64,000 nt of DNA, from NCBI RefSeq assembly GCF_007004735.1, contig NZ_SSNL01000007.1, positions 107,061 to 171,060 of the forward strand, in the 5' to 3' direction. Made by a program: the position numbers and the translations under genes. A model generated the notes under the pieces. That model did no database searches. It saw nothing but the letters and a program-made list of their open reading frames with translations, and was not told the origin of the DNA. Below, piece by piece: positions 45,806 to 54,231 of this stretch (position 1 is its first letter; each line of letters begins with the position of its first letter). This stretch comes from Salinigranum halophilum (GTDB lineage Archaea; Halobacteriota; Halobacteria; Halobacteriales; Haloferacaceae).

Positions 45806-46123
45806 ATGTCCGAGGACGCATCCGCAACCGCGAGCACCACCGATTCGGTCGTCGACGTCCAGATCGGGACGACGGTGTACGACGCTGACGGGAACGAACT
45901 CGGGACCGTCCGCGGCCTCGACGACGTCGGGTTCTACGTCCGCTCCGTCGCGGGCACGGGGCGAGTCGGTTTCGAGGAGGCCCGCGACGCGTTCGGCGCG
46001 GGGTACGTCATGTGGCGCTGCTGGGAGTGTGGTGAGATGGGTCAGATCGAAGGCGACCTCCCCGAGTCGTGTCCGGCCTGTCACGCCCCACGCGAGGAGT
46101 TGTACTACTGGGCGGAAGACTGA
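45806..46123 (+). CDS. Zinc-ribbon protein of haloarchaeal DUF7130 type
   Basis: The 105-residue acidic product has an N-terminal barrel-like part (DVQIGTTVYDADGNELGTVR and DDVGFYVRSVAGTGRVGFEE) and a C-terminal rubredoxin-like zinc site (WRCWECGEMGQIEGDLPESC, then PACHAPREELYYW). The two CxxC pairs should bind zinc or iron. It resembles haloarchaeal proteins I associate with DUF7130. The ATG at 45806 is chosen because of the GGTTTTTGTC box about 30 nt upstream. Function unknown. Confidence 0.75.
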   Translation: MSEDASATASTTDSVVDVQIGTTVYDADGNELGTVRGLDDVGFYVRSVAGTGRVGFEEARDAFGAGYVMWRCWECGEMGQIEGDLPESCPACHAPREELYYWAED

Positions 46124-46432
46124 TATCGAACTAAAATTCGATTTTCGAAGCTGACTTTTCACCTGCAGCCACCCTCCGACTTCCGGCTCGGTTCCGTCCG
46201 ACGTCGCGAGCGTCTCTTCACTCGCGTGGAACTCTCGTTCCCGTGTTCTGGGGAGACGAGGGGACCGTCCGACACCGACACGTACCGCTATTCGGTTTCA
46301 GATTCGATTATCGAAGTAAGACGTACTCGTCGGTGTTCTTCGGTTCGACCCGCCCGGGCGGGTCGTCTCGGTGGTCGCGAACCGGAGGGGGCACACCGAG
46401 ACTGAGGCGCACGAGGGTGAAGCGTCTGCCCG
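46124..46432. other. 309-nt intergenic region with two copies of a near-palindrome
   Basis: No gene is supported between the zinc-ribbon gene and the convergent sulfatase gene. ATTCGATTTTCGAAG (46136-46150) and ATTCGATTATCGAAG (46302-46316) differ at one base and have dyad symmetry around the centre. They could be protein binding sites or a short dispersed repeat. Confidence 0.4.
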
Positions 46433-47980
46433 CTACTCGAGATAGCCGAGGTCGCGCAGTCGCTCTTGAGCCTCGTCGTCCATCTCGTCGACCGTCTCGT
46501 CGCTCACTTCGGCGTCGAGCGCGTCGGTCCACGCTCCCCCGGCGTGTTCTTCGAACGCGCTCAGTGCGGCTTCGGTCGCGGCGAGCACCTCGTCATCGGC
46601 GGCCGTGAGCGAGTCCGTCTCGCCGGGGTCGCGGTCGAGTCGGTACGCCTCGTCGGGAATGCGGTCGATGCGGACGTACTTCGCGTCGGGTCGCCGCGCC
46701 GCGCGCATCCGCGAGTAGAAGCGCGACTCCGTCGGCAGCGTGATACCGGCCCCCTTGGCCTTCTCTTCTAACTGCTTGAGTTCGACGACCGGCCGCGAGT
46801 ACTCGACGAACGCGTACTCGCCCCCGGTCGCGGCCCGCTGACCGGCATCGGGAGCCGGTGCCCGACTGAACTGCCGGTACGACTCGGAGAGAAGCGACCG
46901 CGTCCGGTCGCGCGCGATGGCGGTTTCACCGTCGCTGGCGGGGACGCCGCCCTCGACGTCGAGCGCGTCGAGCACCGTGTGGTAGAGGTCGAGCAGTTCG
47001 ACCTGGTCGTCTCTCCGTCCGCCGTCGAGCTCCGGGTGCTTCACCATCAGCGGCACGTTGATGAGCGGGTCGTAGAGGCAGAACTCGTGGCCGTAAAGGT
47101 CGTGTTCGCCGTGGAGTTCGCCGTGGTCGGCGCAGACGACGACCATCGTGTCCTCCCACTCGCCCTCTTCTTTGAGGTAGTCGAACAGTCGCGTGAGTTC
47201 GGCGTCGATGTGGGCGATTTCGGCGTCGTAGAGGCCCCGGATGTCCTCGAACTCCGCTTCGGAGATGTCTCGCGCGCCCGCGTTGTACTCCTTCGAGTTC
47301 TGGCACACCTCGGTGGAGTCGACGCCGGGGGCGAACTCCTCTTTGAACGCTTCTGGTGGGTGATACGGGAGGTGGGCGTCCATCAGGTTGATGAACGCGA
47401 ACCACTCGTCGGAGTCAGAGACGAACTCCTGAGTGCGGTCGATGACCGAGGGCGTCTTCGAGTCGGCACCCTCGCCACCCGCGAGGTACTCGTGGGCGGT
47501 GTTGCCGAGGCTGACCAGTTTGTCGGCGACGGCGCGGAGTCGCTCGTTGTCGTTGAGCGTCTGCCACGCCTTCGCGAGGGGTCCCGAGAGGAACTCGCCG
47601 GGCATCACCTCGAAGAAGTTGTCCTGGTCGTCGAAGCCGTCCGTGAGATGCGTGTACGGCGTGATCCACGCGTTCGAAGAGTAACAGGCCGTGTCGTACC
47701 CCTCACGCGACAGGGTTTCGGCCAGGGTGGTCGCGCCGTCGAGGTACGGGTTCTCCTGGTCGGCCCCGTGCTGACTGGGGTACATCCCCGTGAAGAGCGA
47801 GGCGTGGACGGGAAGTGTCCACGGCGCGGGCGCGACACACTGTTCGAACACCGTCGCCTCGGTCGCGAACTCCTCCAGACCGGGCGTCGTCGGACGGTCG
47901 TACCCGTACGGCGTGAGGTGGTCCTTCCGGACCGTGTCCATCACCACGAAGAGGACGTTCGTGGGCGACTCGGTAGGCAT
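46433..47980 (-). CDS. Sulfatase-family (alkaline phosphatase superfamily) hydrolase
   Basis: The 515-residue protein has the superfamily metal motifs NVLFVVMDTVRKDHLTPYGY at the N-terminus, the nucleophile block PAPWTLPVHASLFTGMYPSQ, and VCADHGELHGEHDLYGHEFC near residue 285. The nucleophile is Thr55 rather than the Cys or Ser that becomes formylglycine in true sulfatases. A phosphatase, phosphodiesterase or phosphoglycol transferase role is therefore as likely as sulfate ester cleavage. No signal peptide is seen, suggesting a cytoplasmic enzyme. A CTTTATTCGGG box lies about 27 nt upstream of the ATG. Confidence 0.82.
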   Translation of the reverse strand: MPTESPTNVLFVVMDTVRKDHLTPYGYDRPTTPGLEEFATEATVFEQCVAPAPWTLPVHASLFTGMYPSQHGADQENPYLDGATTLAETLSREGYDTACYSSNAWITPYTHLTDGFDDQDNFFEVMPGEFLSGPLAKAWQTLNDNERLRAVADKLVSLGNTAHEYLAGGEGADSKTPSVIDRTQEFVSDSDEWFAFINLMDAHLPYHPPEAFKEEFAPGVDSTEVCQNSKEYNAGARDISEAEFEDIRGLYDAEIAHIDAELTRLFDYLKEEGEWEDTMVVVCADHGELHGEHDLYGHEFCLYDPLINVPLMVKHPELDGGRRDDQVELLDLYHTVLDALDVEGGVPASDGETAIARDRTRSLLSESYRQFSRAPAPDAGQRAATGGEYAFVEYSRPVVELKQLEEKAKGAGITLPTESRFYSRMRAARRPDAKYVRIDRIPDEAYRLDRDPGETDSLTAADDEVLAATEAALSAFEEHAGGAWTDALDAEVSDETVDEMDDEAQERLRDLGYLE

Positions 47981-48003
47981 GCGCCCGACTTGCGTGTTGA
48001 CCC

Positions 48004-48011
48004 GAATAAAG
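48004..48011 (-). promoter_or_regulatory. TATA box of the sulfatase-like gene
   Basis: CTTTATTC on the minus strand lies 24-31 nt before the ATG at 47980. The 220 nt beyond, up to the NifU-like gene's stop, show no supported gene. Confidence 0.6.
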
Positions 48012-48231
48012 CCGTCTGTTCATGATTCGAGAGACGAGGTACCGATTCGATATCGCAGTATTTGATTTATCGGTCGAACACGGACGGCACAGTGAACGGT
48101 CGATAATGGGCGTGAAAGCTGCTGAAACGCGTGAAGTCGAGGGTGAGCGGAATCGCCGCACTCTGCTGGCGCTCACGAGCGAGTCGCTCTCTCGTCGGTA
48201 AAGAAAGGATCGGCCGACCGTCGCCGGCGGG

Positions 48232-48594
48232 TTAGAACGGAGCCTGCGGACCTTCGTCGCGGTCCGAATCCTCGGTCGTGTCGCCGGGGAACGACGGGGA
48301 CATGCCGCCGCCACCGCCGTGTCCACCGCCACCCATGCCGGTGTCCGCGTGAACGGTTTCGATCTCGGGGATTTCCTTGACCATGCGGCTCTTGATGGCC
48401 TGGATGGTCATCGGCGAGATGCCGCAACCGGAACAGGCACCGCCGAGCATGATGGTTACCTCGCCCGTCTCCCGGTCGAGGTGCTGGATGGCGGCGCTCC
48501 CGCCGTGCATCTGAATCTGGGGGAAGTTCCGGCGCAGGAAGTTCGACACCCGCTCTTTCAGGTCGTCGTCGGCCTCTTGGGCGTCCGTGCTCAT
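48232..48594 (-). CDS. NifU C-terminal domain Fe-S scaffold protein
   Basis: The 120-residue protein has a NifU-like domain (LKERVSNFLRRNFPQIQMHG, then GGACSGCGISPMTIQAIKSR). The CSGC pair can hold a [4Fe-4S] cluster for transfer to targets, as in NfuA. A flexible Gly/His-rich linker (GGGGHGGGGG) and acidic tail follow. ATG at 48594 is supported by a GCATAAGC box at about 48618-48625. The Gly-His stretch may add metal affinity. Confidence 0.88.
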   Translation of the reverse strand: MSTDAQEADDDLKERVSNFLRRNFPQIQMHGGSAAIQHLDRETGEVTIMLGGACSGCGISPMTIQAIKSRMVKEIPEIETVHADTGMGGGGHGGGGGMSPSFPGDTTEDSDRDEGPQAPF

Positions 48595-48705
48595 GATTGC
48601 GAATACGAAACGGCGGTGCTTATGCCTTTGGTTCACCCGAGAGGGGGCGGGCTGTGAGTAGTCGGTTCCTGGGAGTGAGCACCCGGGCCACCGGGGGGAT
48701 GTCTG

Positions 48706-49038
48706 TCACTCCTCGTCAGTGTCGAGGCGGAACATCCGTTGGAGTTCGGCGTCGATCTCCGCGACGTAGTCGTCGAGTGCGGCCTGAAGCGTCTCCTCGC
48801 CGACCGGGACGCCGCTTCCCTCTAGTCGCGTCGCCGGGTCGTCCGGGAGCTCGATACGGAACCCGCCGTCCTCGTAGAACGGTTCCGACTCGTTGAGAAC
48901 GAACTGGTCGATGGCGTGGACGAGGTCGGAGTCGTACGACTCACGCATCGTCTCGAAGGCGTTCTTGTACGCTCGCTGGAGTTCGGTGAAGTAGTTCGCG
49001 TACTTGTCCTCGAACTTCTCGGGGTCGAACTCGGCCAT
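48706..49038 (-). CDS. Conserved haloarchaeal protein (DUF5783-like)
   Basis: The 110-residue acidic protein is mostly helical: MAEFDPEKFEDKYANYFTEL, then QRAYKNAFETMRESYDSDLV and DYVAEIDAELQRMFRLD. It resembles the haloarchaeal family DUF5783. No Cys or catalytic motif. A TGACTTTTGT box on this strand at 49061-49070 places the start at 49038. Function unknown. Confidence 0.75.
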   Translation of the reverse strand: MAEFDPEKFEDKYANYFTELQRAYKNAFETMRESYDSDLVHAIDQFVLNESEPFYEDGGFRIELPDDPATRLEGSGVPVGEETLQAALDDYVAEIDAELQRMFRLDTDEE

Positions 49039-49226
49039 ACCCGGCGTTTTCGTGGCAGCGACAAAAGTCAGCCGATACGTCGATTCGGCGGGGCTGTGTC
49101 GACGTCGACGCTGTTGACGTAGCTGTTCGTGTCCACCCTGTCCCCCTCGATAAATGGCATGTTGCGATACAAAATAGGGGGCTCGCTCGGAAACGCGGTC
49201 GCCATCCGCCTCCCATCGACCGAGTT

Positions 49227-50258
49227 TCAGTCCGCGCTGATGACGTGCACCGCGTCCGCCGGAATCGAGAGCCGAACCGTCGATCCCTGCCGTACGCCGA
49301 CTCGTTCGACTGTCGCGTGGCGAGTCCGCGTGGTCATCTCCCACCCCTCGCCTGCGACGGTGACCCGGTACTCGTCTCCCTCGTTCAGTAGGCGGCGGAC
49401 CGTGCCCGTGAGCGCTGTCGCTCGTGCCGAATCGGGTGCGACGAGGTGAATCCGCGACGGACGGACGCACGCCGTGACGGTCGTGCCGACGGTGACGTCC
49501 GCGTCAGTCGGGAGGGCGGCGTCACCGACGCGGAGGACGGCCTCTCCGTCCCGTCCCGCCACGCGTGCTTCGAACACGTTCTCGCTCCCGGTGAACCGGG
49601 CGACGAACGCGCTCTCCGGTCGATTCAACACCGCTTCCGGCGTGCCGAGCTGGTCGACCCGTCCCGCCCGCAGCACCGCGAGCCGGTCGCCGAGGACCGT
49701 CGCCGCCCGCTGGTCGTGTGTCACGTAGACGACCGGGATGTCGAGCGAGGCGAAGAGGTCGTGCAACTGGTCCCGAAGCCGTCGACGGATGGGCGAGTCC
49801 AGACTCGAAAGCGGCTCGTCCAGCAGCAGGGCGTTCGGGTCGGCCGCGAGCGTCCGAGCGAGGGCGACCCGCTGTCGTTCACCTCCCGAGAGCGCTGCCG
49901 GACGGCGGTCCAACACCGAACCGATCTCGAGCATCTCGACGAGTTCGTCGACGCGGCCTCGACGCGTCGCCGCGTACTCGACGTTCTCGCGGCCGGTCAT
50001 GTGCGGAAACAGCGCGCCCTCTTGGAACACCACCCCTACCTCGCGCTCTTCGAGCGGCGTGCCGACCAGTTCTCGGCCGTCGAGAGTAATCGAGCCACGC
50101 TCCGGCTCGACCATCCCCGCGACGAGCGAGAGCAGTGTCGTCTTGCCACTCCCCGACGGTCCGAGCACCGAGAGGACCTCCTGTCCGACGGTGAGGTCGA
50201 CCGGGCCGAACTCGAACCCATCGTACGATTTCGCGACGCCGTCGAGTACGAGCGTCAT
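49227..50258 (-). CDS. wtpC: Tungstate/molybdate ABC transporter ATPase
   Basis: The 343-residue ATPase has Walker A (VLGPSGSGKTTLLSLVAGMV), Q-loop VGVVFQEGALFPHM, signature ALSGGERQRVALARTLAADP, Walker B ALLLDEPLSSLD, and the H-loop VVYVTHDQRAATVLGD. A C-terminal TOBE domain of about 110 residues (ACVRPSRIHLVAPD region) is typical of molybdate and tungstate importers and may sense the oxyanion. Its ATG overlaps the permease stop by 4 nt. Molybdate versus tungstate preference is not settled by sequence. Confidence 0.88.
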   Translation of the reverse strand: MTLVLDGVAKSYDGFEFGPVDLTVGQEVLSVLGPSGSGKTTLLSLVAGMVEPERGSITLDGRELVGTPLEEREVGVVFQEGALFPHMTGRENVEYAATRRGRVDELVEMLEIGSVLDRRPAALSGGERQRVALARTLAADPNALLLDEPLSSLDSPIRRRLRDQLHDLFASLDIPVVYVTHDQRAATVLGDRLAVLRAGRVDQLGTPEAVLNRPESAFVARFTGSENVFEARVAGRDGEAVLRVGDAALPTDADVTVGTTVTACVRPSRIHLVAPDSARATALTGTVRRLLNEGDEYRVTVAGEGWEMTTRTRHATVERVGVRQGSTVRLSIPADAVHVISAD

Positions 50259-51070
50259 TCCCAGGGGTTCGACGCGACGGTGTTCAACACGACGAGCGTC
50301 CCGACAGCGAGGAGTACGAGCAGTATCGCGACCGGATAGGCGTTGTCGAGCCCCAGCGAGATGAACGACACCCAGATCTGGACCGGCATCGTCCGCGGGT
50401 AGTACGCCAGCATCATCGTCGCGCCGAACTCGCCCATCGCGCGTGCGAAGACGAGCGTCACGCCCGCGAGGATACCCGGCCCGGCGAGCGGCAGTGTGAC
50501 GCGTCGGGCGGTCTCCCACCGGCTCTTCCCGAGCGACCGCGAGGCGTGTTCGAGCGTCCGGTCGACTCCCTCGAACGCCGCTTTCGCCGTGATGACGACG
50601 AACGGCGACGCGACGAACAGCTGGGCGAGGACCACACCGACGAGCGATCGGGTGAGCGGGACGCCCGCCGCCGCGGCCGCACTCCCGACGAGGGTGTTCG
50701 GTCCGATGACGGTGAGCAACACGACGCCGCCGACCGTCGGCGGGAGGACGAGTGGCAGCACCACGGCCGCGAGGACGGCGTTCTTCCACGGCGTCGTCGC
50801 GCGCGCGAGCCAGTACGCGAGCGGGAGGCCGAAACCGGTGGCGACGACCGTAGTGACCGAGGCCGAGAGCAGCGAGGTCGTCGCGGCGTTCACGACGGTC
50901 GGCTCCGTCATCCGCCTGGCGACCTCTGCCGGCGGCACCGAGAGGAACAGCGAGGTGACCGGGACGAGGTAGTAGACGAGCAACAGCCCACCGAGTACGA
51001 GCGCAGTCTTGAACCAGTCGTAGCGCGGTGCGTGCCGCGAGCGTGTCGAGTGTGTCGAGTGTGCCGCCAT
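50255..51070 (-). CDS. wtpB: Tungstate/molybdate ABC transporter permease
   Basis: The 271-residue protein has six helices and the ModB/WtpB-like blocks GFGLPLAYWLARATTPWKNA, VLPLVLPPTVGGVVLLTVIG, the coupling helix ASRSLGKSRWETARRVTLPL, and FARAMGEFGATMMLAYYPRT. The last of these is characteristic of molybdate/tungstate/sulfate permeases. It starts 4 nt after the wtpA stop and overlaps wtpC by 4 nt. Confidence 0.88.
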   Translation of the reverse strand: MAAHSTHSTRSRHAPRYDWFKTALVLGGLLLVYYLVPVTSLFLSVPPAEVARRMTEPTVVNAATTSLLSASVTTVVATGFGLPLAYWLARATTPWKNAVLAAVVLPLVLPPTVGGVVLLTVIGPNTLVGSAAAAAGVPLTRSLVGVVLAQLFVASPFVVITAKAAFEGVDRTLEHASRSLGKSRWETARRVTLPLAGPGILAGVTLVFARAMGEFGATMMLAYYPRTMPVQIWVSFISLGLDNAYPVAILLVLLAVGTLVVLNTVASNPWE

Positions 51071-51074
51071 CGGA

Positions 51075-52136
51075 CTAGATGAGTACCGTGATATCCGAGA
51101 CCATCTCTCCGAGCGCCACAGCCGGCGGTCGACGCCGGTCGCTTTCACCCGCGCCCGGCGGTCCCACCGCCTCTCTGACCGCCGCCGGGACGTCGCCCTC
51201 GTACCGCGGGAAGCTGTCGCGGAGCAGGAAGCCGGCGTCTGCGAGATAGTCACCGGTCGTGTGGACGTCGAACACGGCGAGTGCAGCGTCGCTCAACTTC
51301 CGTATCGTCGAGCCGTAGCTTATCACGCCGCCTTCGATCTCCTGCCCGGTCGGCAGGGTGTACGAGACGGTCGAGTACCACTCCTCGGCGTACGCCGGCG
51401 AACTGAGGTCGATCTGCCCCGGGAGGGCGATGTACTCGTAGCCCCGTTCGACGGCCATGTTGCGGTAGGCGATGGCCGCGTCTATCGACCCCGTCTCGAA
51501 CTGGCTGATCAACCCCGTCTCCGGGTAGATCTGCTCGCGTCGGAGCACCGTCTCCGTGAGGTTCGAGGCGTCGTCGTAGTACCGCGAGGCGAGTTCGAGC
51601 GCGAAGAGCGTCCGATACCCCAGTGGGTCCTGGTCGGGGTCGGTCCGCCCGAGCCTGACGTCGCCCTCGACAAGCGGCTCGTACCACCGTTCGGTCCCGG
51701 CCTCGGCGAGGCGCGTTCCGCCCTCGGTGTCGGGGTTGTAGGCGATGACGACGGCGTTGCTCGTGAACACCGAGTGCCACGGCGGCGAGAGCGGCTCGTC
51801 GAAGAGCGCCGTGTCGGCCACCGTGACGATGTCGGGGTCGCGTTGGCCCTCGGCGATCATCCGAGCGACGGCCGCCGACCCGTGCGCTTCGACCTCGATG
51901 GGGACGTCGACGGCGGGTTGGAGGCCGTGCTGGAGCGCGTGCTGGAGGCTCCCGGCCGCGAGGATGGCGACGGTCGTCGACTGCCCACTACTCTTACTCG
52001 CCCGCGCCGTCGCCGCCGACGTGGAGGGCACGCCGCCGCCTCCGCCACCGCTCCGGCCGGTGCAGCCGGCCACTCCCGCGAGGCCGACGGCCCCGAGGAA
52101 GTTCCGACGTGTCATCGTAGTTCGCTCGCTCGACAT
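51075..52136 (-). CDS. wtpA: Tungstate/molybdate ABC transporter substrate-binding lipoprotein
   Basis: The 353-residue protein has a Tat signal (TMTRRNFLGAVGLAGVAGC) with the lipobox Cys at residue 25, so it is exported folded and lipid-anchored. The binding domain has the ModA/WtpA features AAGSLQHALQHGLQPAVDVP, EAHGSAAVARMIAEGQRDPD and IVTVADTALFDE, where GS and SAAVAR hold the oxyanion. Start is the ATG at 52136, though a longer frame exists. Regulated divergently with the Tfx gene at 52196. Preference between MoO4 and WO4 is not decided. Confidence 0.88.
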   Translation of the reverse strand: MSSERTTMTRRNFLGAVGLAGVAGCTGRSGGGGGGVPSTSAATARASKSSGQSTTVAILAAGSLQHALQHGLQPAVDVPIEVEAHGSAAVARMIAEGQRDPDIVTVADTALFDEPLSPPWHSVFTSNAVVIAYNPDTEGGTRLAEAGTERWYEPLVEGDVRLGRTDPDQDPLGYRTLFALELASRYYDDASNLTETVLRREQIYPETGLISQFETGSIDAAIAYRNMAVERGYEYIALPGQIDLSSPAYAEEWYSTVSYTLPTGQEIEGGVISYGSTIRKLSDAALAVFDVHTTGDYLADAGFLLRDSFPRYEGDVPAAVREAVGPPGAGESDRRRPPAVALGEMVSDITVLI

Positions 52137-52153
52137 ACCATCACAGAACACCA

Positions 52154-52182
52154 TTTGAGGGAAAAGCATATCTCAAAGAGAT
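52154..52182. promoter_or_regulatory. Candidate operator between wtpA and tfx
   Basis: The 59-nt spacer contains the perfect dyad ATCTC-AAA-GAGAT (52170-52182) and a second inverted pair, TTTGAG (52154-52159) and CTCAAA (52172-52177). It lies between the two divergent starts and near the AAAAGCATAT promoter box (52162-52171). Tfx-type regulators bind dyads in target promoters, so this is the likely site. Confidence 0.5.
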
Positions 52183-52195
52183 TTGTTTCACCTTC

Positions 52196-52621
52196 ATGGT
52201 CTCACCCGACTCGACGACGCTGACAGCGCGGCAGGTGGAGGTGCTCGAACTCCGGGAGGCGGGTCACACCCAACAGGAGGTCGCCGAACGGCTCGGGACC
52301 ACCGACTCGAACGTGAGTGCCATCGAGCGGGCCGCCAACACCAACGTCGAGAAGGCCCGGAAGACGCTCGAACTCGTCCGGACACTGCGCTCGCCGGTCC
52401 GGTTCACCGTCGACGCCGGCACGTCGTTCGACGACCTCGTCGACCGCGTGTACACCGAGTGTGACGCGGCCGGGACGCAGGTCTCGTACTGTCGGCCGGA
52501 GCTGTACGCGCACCTGTTCGGACAGCTCGAACCGCACACGCAGCGTAATCGACTGGAGACCGCTGTCGACGTCGGCGTGACGCGCGAGGGCGACGTGACG
52601 GTGTTCGCGCCCGGCCGCTGA
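52196..52621 (+). CDS. Tfx family transcriptional regulator
   Basis: The 141-residue protein has an HTH in LTARQVEVLELREAGHTQQE, then VAERLGTTDSNVSAIERAAN, as in Tfx of Methanothermobacter, which controls a molybdenum formylmethanofuran dehydrogenase operon. A C-terminal domain (PVRFTVDAGTSFDDLVDRVY) may bind an oxyanion. Its divergent position to the WtpABC genes and the palindromic spacer suggest it controls Mo/W uptake and itself. It ends 12 nt from the convergent RecJ-like gene. Confidence 0.88.
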   Translation: MVSPDSTTLTARQVEVLELREAGHTQQEVAERLGTTDSNVSAIERAANTNVEKARKTLELVRTLRSPVRFTVDAGTSFDDLVDRVYTECDAAGTQVSYCRPELYAHLFGQLEPHTQRNRLETAVDVGVTREGDVTVFAPGR

Positions 52622-52633
52622 CCGCGCGGCCGA

Positions 52634-54061
52634 CTACAGCTGTTCTCCGACGAGGCGGTCGGCGCGGGCGACGAACTCCTCCCGAGCACCCGCGGGGATG
52701 GTCGCGCCCGCGGCCACGTCGTGACCGCCGCCGTCTCCCCCGACCGCCTGTGAGGCCTCGCGCATCACGACGGAGAGGTCCAGTCCCCGACGGACCAGTG
52801 CGTGTGACCCACGCGCGGACACCTTCACCTCGCCGTTGCCGGCGTCGGCGAACGCGATGATGGGGCGGTCGTGTCGGACGCCGCTGGACCCGACGGCCAT
52901 CCCGGCGACGATGCCAACGATGGTCTCGCGGATTCGCGATTCCGCGTCGAACCACTGCACGTTCTCCTCGACGGTGACGCCCTCGGTCTTCACCCACTGG
53001 AGCCCCTCCGAGAGGTTCCGACGGTGGTTACGGAGGAGTTGTCGCGCCTGGTCGAGCGCCGGGCCGCGGTCGCCGAGACAGACCGACAGCCCGACGTCCG
53101 CGCGTTCGTACCGTGCCGTCGCGTTCAACAGCGTCGAGAACTCGCTCACGTCGCGTAACTCGGTCCCGGGCGTCTCGTCGGTGAGGACGTACGTCGTCCC
53201 GACGAGTGCGTTGATTCGTTCGGCAGGCACGCCGCGCGAGATGGCGTAGCGCATGAGCGCGTTGACGAGCGTCTTCCGCTCCTCGCCGGTGAGGTCGACC
53301 CAGTGGCGCCACTCGCCGTCCCGCTTGAGGTCGAGTTCCAGGTCCGAGAGGAACGAGACGGCCCCTGCCTCGTCGTTCGAGATACCGGGGATGCGCGCCT
53401 CGCTCGCGTACTCCAGGAGTTTGGGCAGCGGTCGCGTCTGTCGCCCGTACAGGAGGAGGTCGGTCTCCTCGGAGAGCACTCCCGCGTCGACGCCCTCGCG
53501 TACGATTCCCTCGTTCGCCCCCGACAGCCCTCCGTCGCCGTCTTGCATGTCGCCGACGGCACCGACGACGGCGAGCCCGGCCAGGTCACGGTTCCGTTCC
53601 CCGCCGAGCGCACGGGCGAGGACGTAGCTCGCACCCGCTCCGGAGAGCTCTGACGCGCCGTCGATTCCTTCCAACAGCGGGTTGAGATGGTATTCGGTCT
53701 CGGCGTTGGCGGGTTGGTGGTGGTCGGCGATGACGGGTGTGAACTCGCCTTCGAACTCGGTGATAACGTCCAGTTGTCCGCTGCCGAAGTCGGTGAACAG
53801 TACCGTGTCGTAGTCGCTCCGAGCGATGCGCTCGACGGCGGCTCTGTCGAGCTGCTTCTCGAAGATCGTCTCGAAGCAGAGACCCGCGCGTTCGAGTGCG
53901 CGTGAGGCGATGGCGGCGCTCGTCAGGCCGTCGGCGTCGATGTGCGACGCGAGGAGGACCCGGTCGGCCGCGCGGAGTCGGTCCGCACACGCCGTCGCGC
54001 GGTCGAAAAGCGCGGGTACTGGGCCACTCTCGGAACCGCCGGTGTCTACGTCCGCGCTCAT
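52634..54061 (-). CDS. RecJ-like DHH phosphoesterase (single-strand exonuclease)
   Basis: The 475-residue protein has the DHH-family motifs: VLLASHIDADGLTSAAIASR, TVLFTDFGSGQLDVI, VIADHHQPANAETEYHLNPL and the DHHA1 region with GGDGGGHDVAAGATIPAGAR at the end. Archaeal RecJ-like proteins of this kind (GAN and related) degrade single-stranded DNA or RNA and may associate with GINS. Haloarchaea carry several paralogues, so the exact role is uncertain. A TTTATAC box at about 54087-54093 on this strand lies 26-32 nt upstream of the ATG. Confidence 0.88.
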   Translation of the reverse strand: MSADVDTGGSESGPVPALFDRATACADRLRAADRVLLASHIDADGLTSAAIASRALERAGLCFETIFEKQLDRAAVERIARSDYDTVLFTDFGSGQLDVITEFEGEFTPVIADHHQPANAETEYHLNPLLEGIDGASELSGAGASYVLARALGGERNRDLAGLAVVGAVGDMQDGDGGLSGANEGIVREGVDAGVLSEETDLLLYGRQTRPLPKLLEYASEARIPGISNDEAGAVSFLSDLELDLKRDGEWRHWVDLTGEERKTLVNALMRYAISRGVPAERINALVGTTYVLTDETPGTELRDVSEFSTLLNATARYERADVGLSVCLGDRGPALDQARQLLRNHRRNLSEGLQWVKTEGVTVEENVQWFDAESRIRETIVGIVAGMAVGSSGVRHDRPIIAFADAGNGEVKVSARGSHALVRRGLDLSVVMREASQAVGGDGGGHDVAAGATIPAGAREEFVARADRLVGEQL

Positions 54062-54231
54062 AGACTCTCCTTAGCGCCCTCTCGCGTATAAATCTCGGTC
54101 TCGCGTCCACGGGCGAGGCTTCACGTACGAGAACGACCCCACCGCACGTCATGCGCTGACGGCCGCCGGTGGACGGGTCGCGACGTGACGGTGCGTCGTC
54201 CGCCGGGTTCGACTGCACCGTCCGCTCGCCC

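Noticed and set aside
48106..48201. 31-codon plus-strand frame (MGVKAAETREVEGERN...)
   Set aside because: A GATTTATCG box lies upstream, but the spacing is long (about 38 nt), the product is basic and nothing else supports it.
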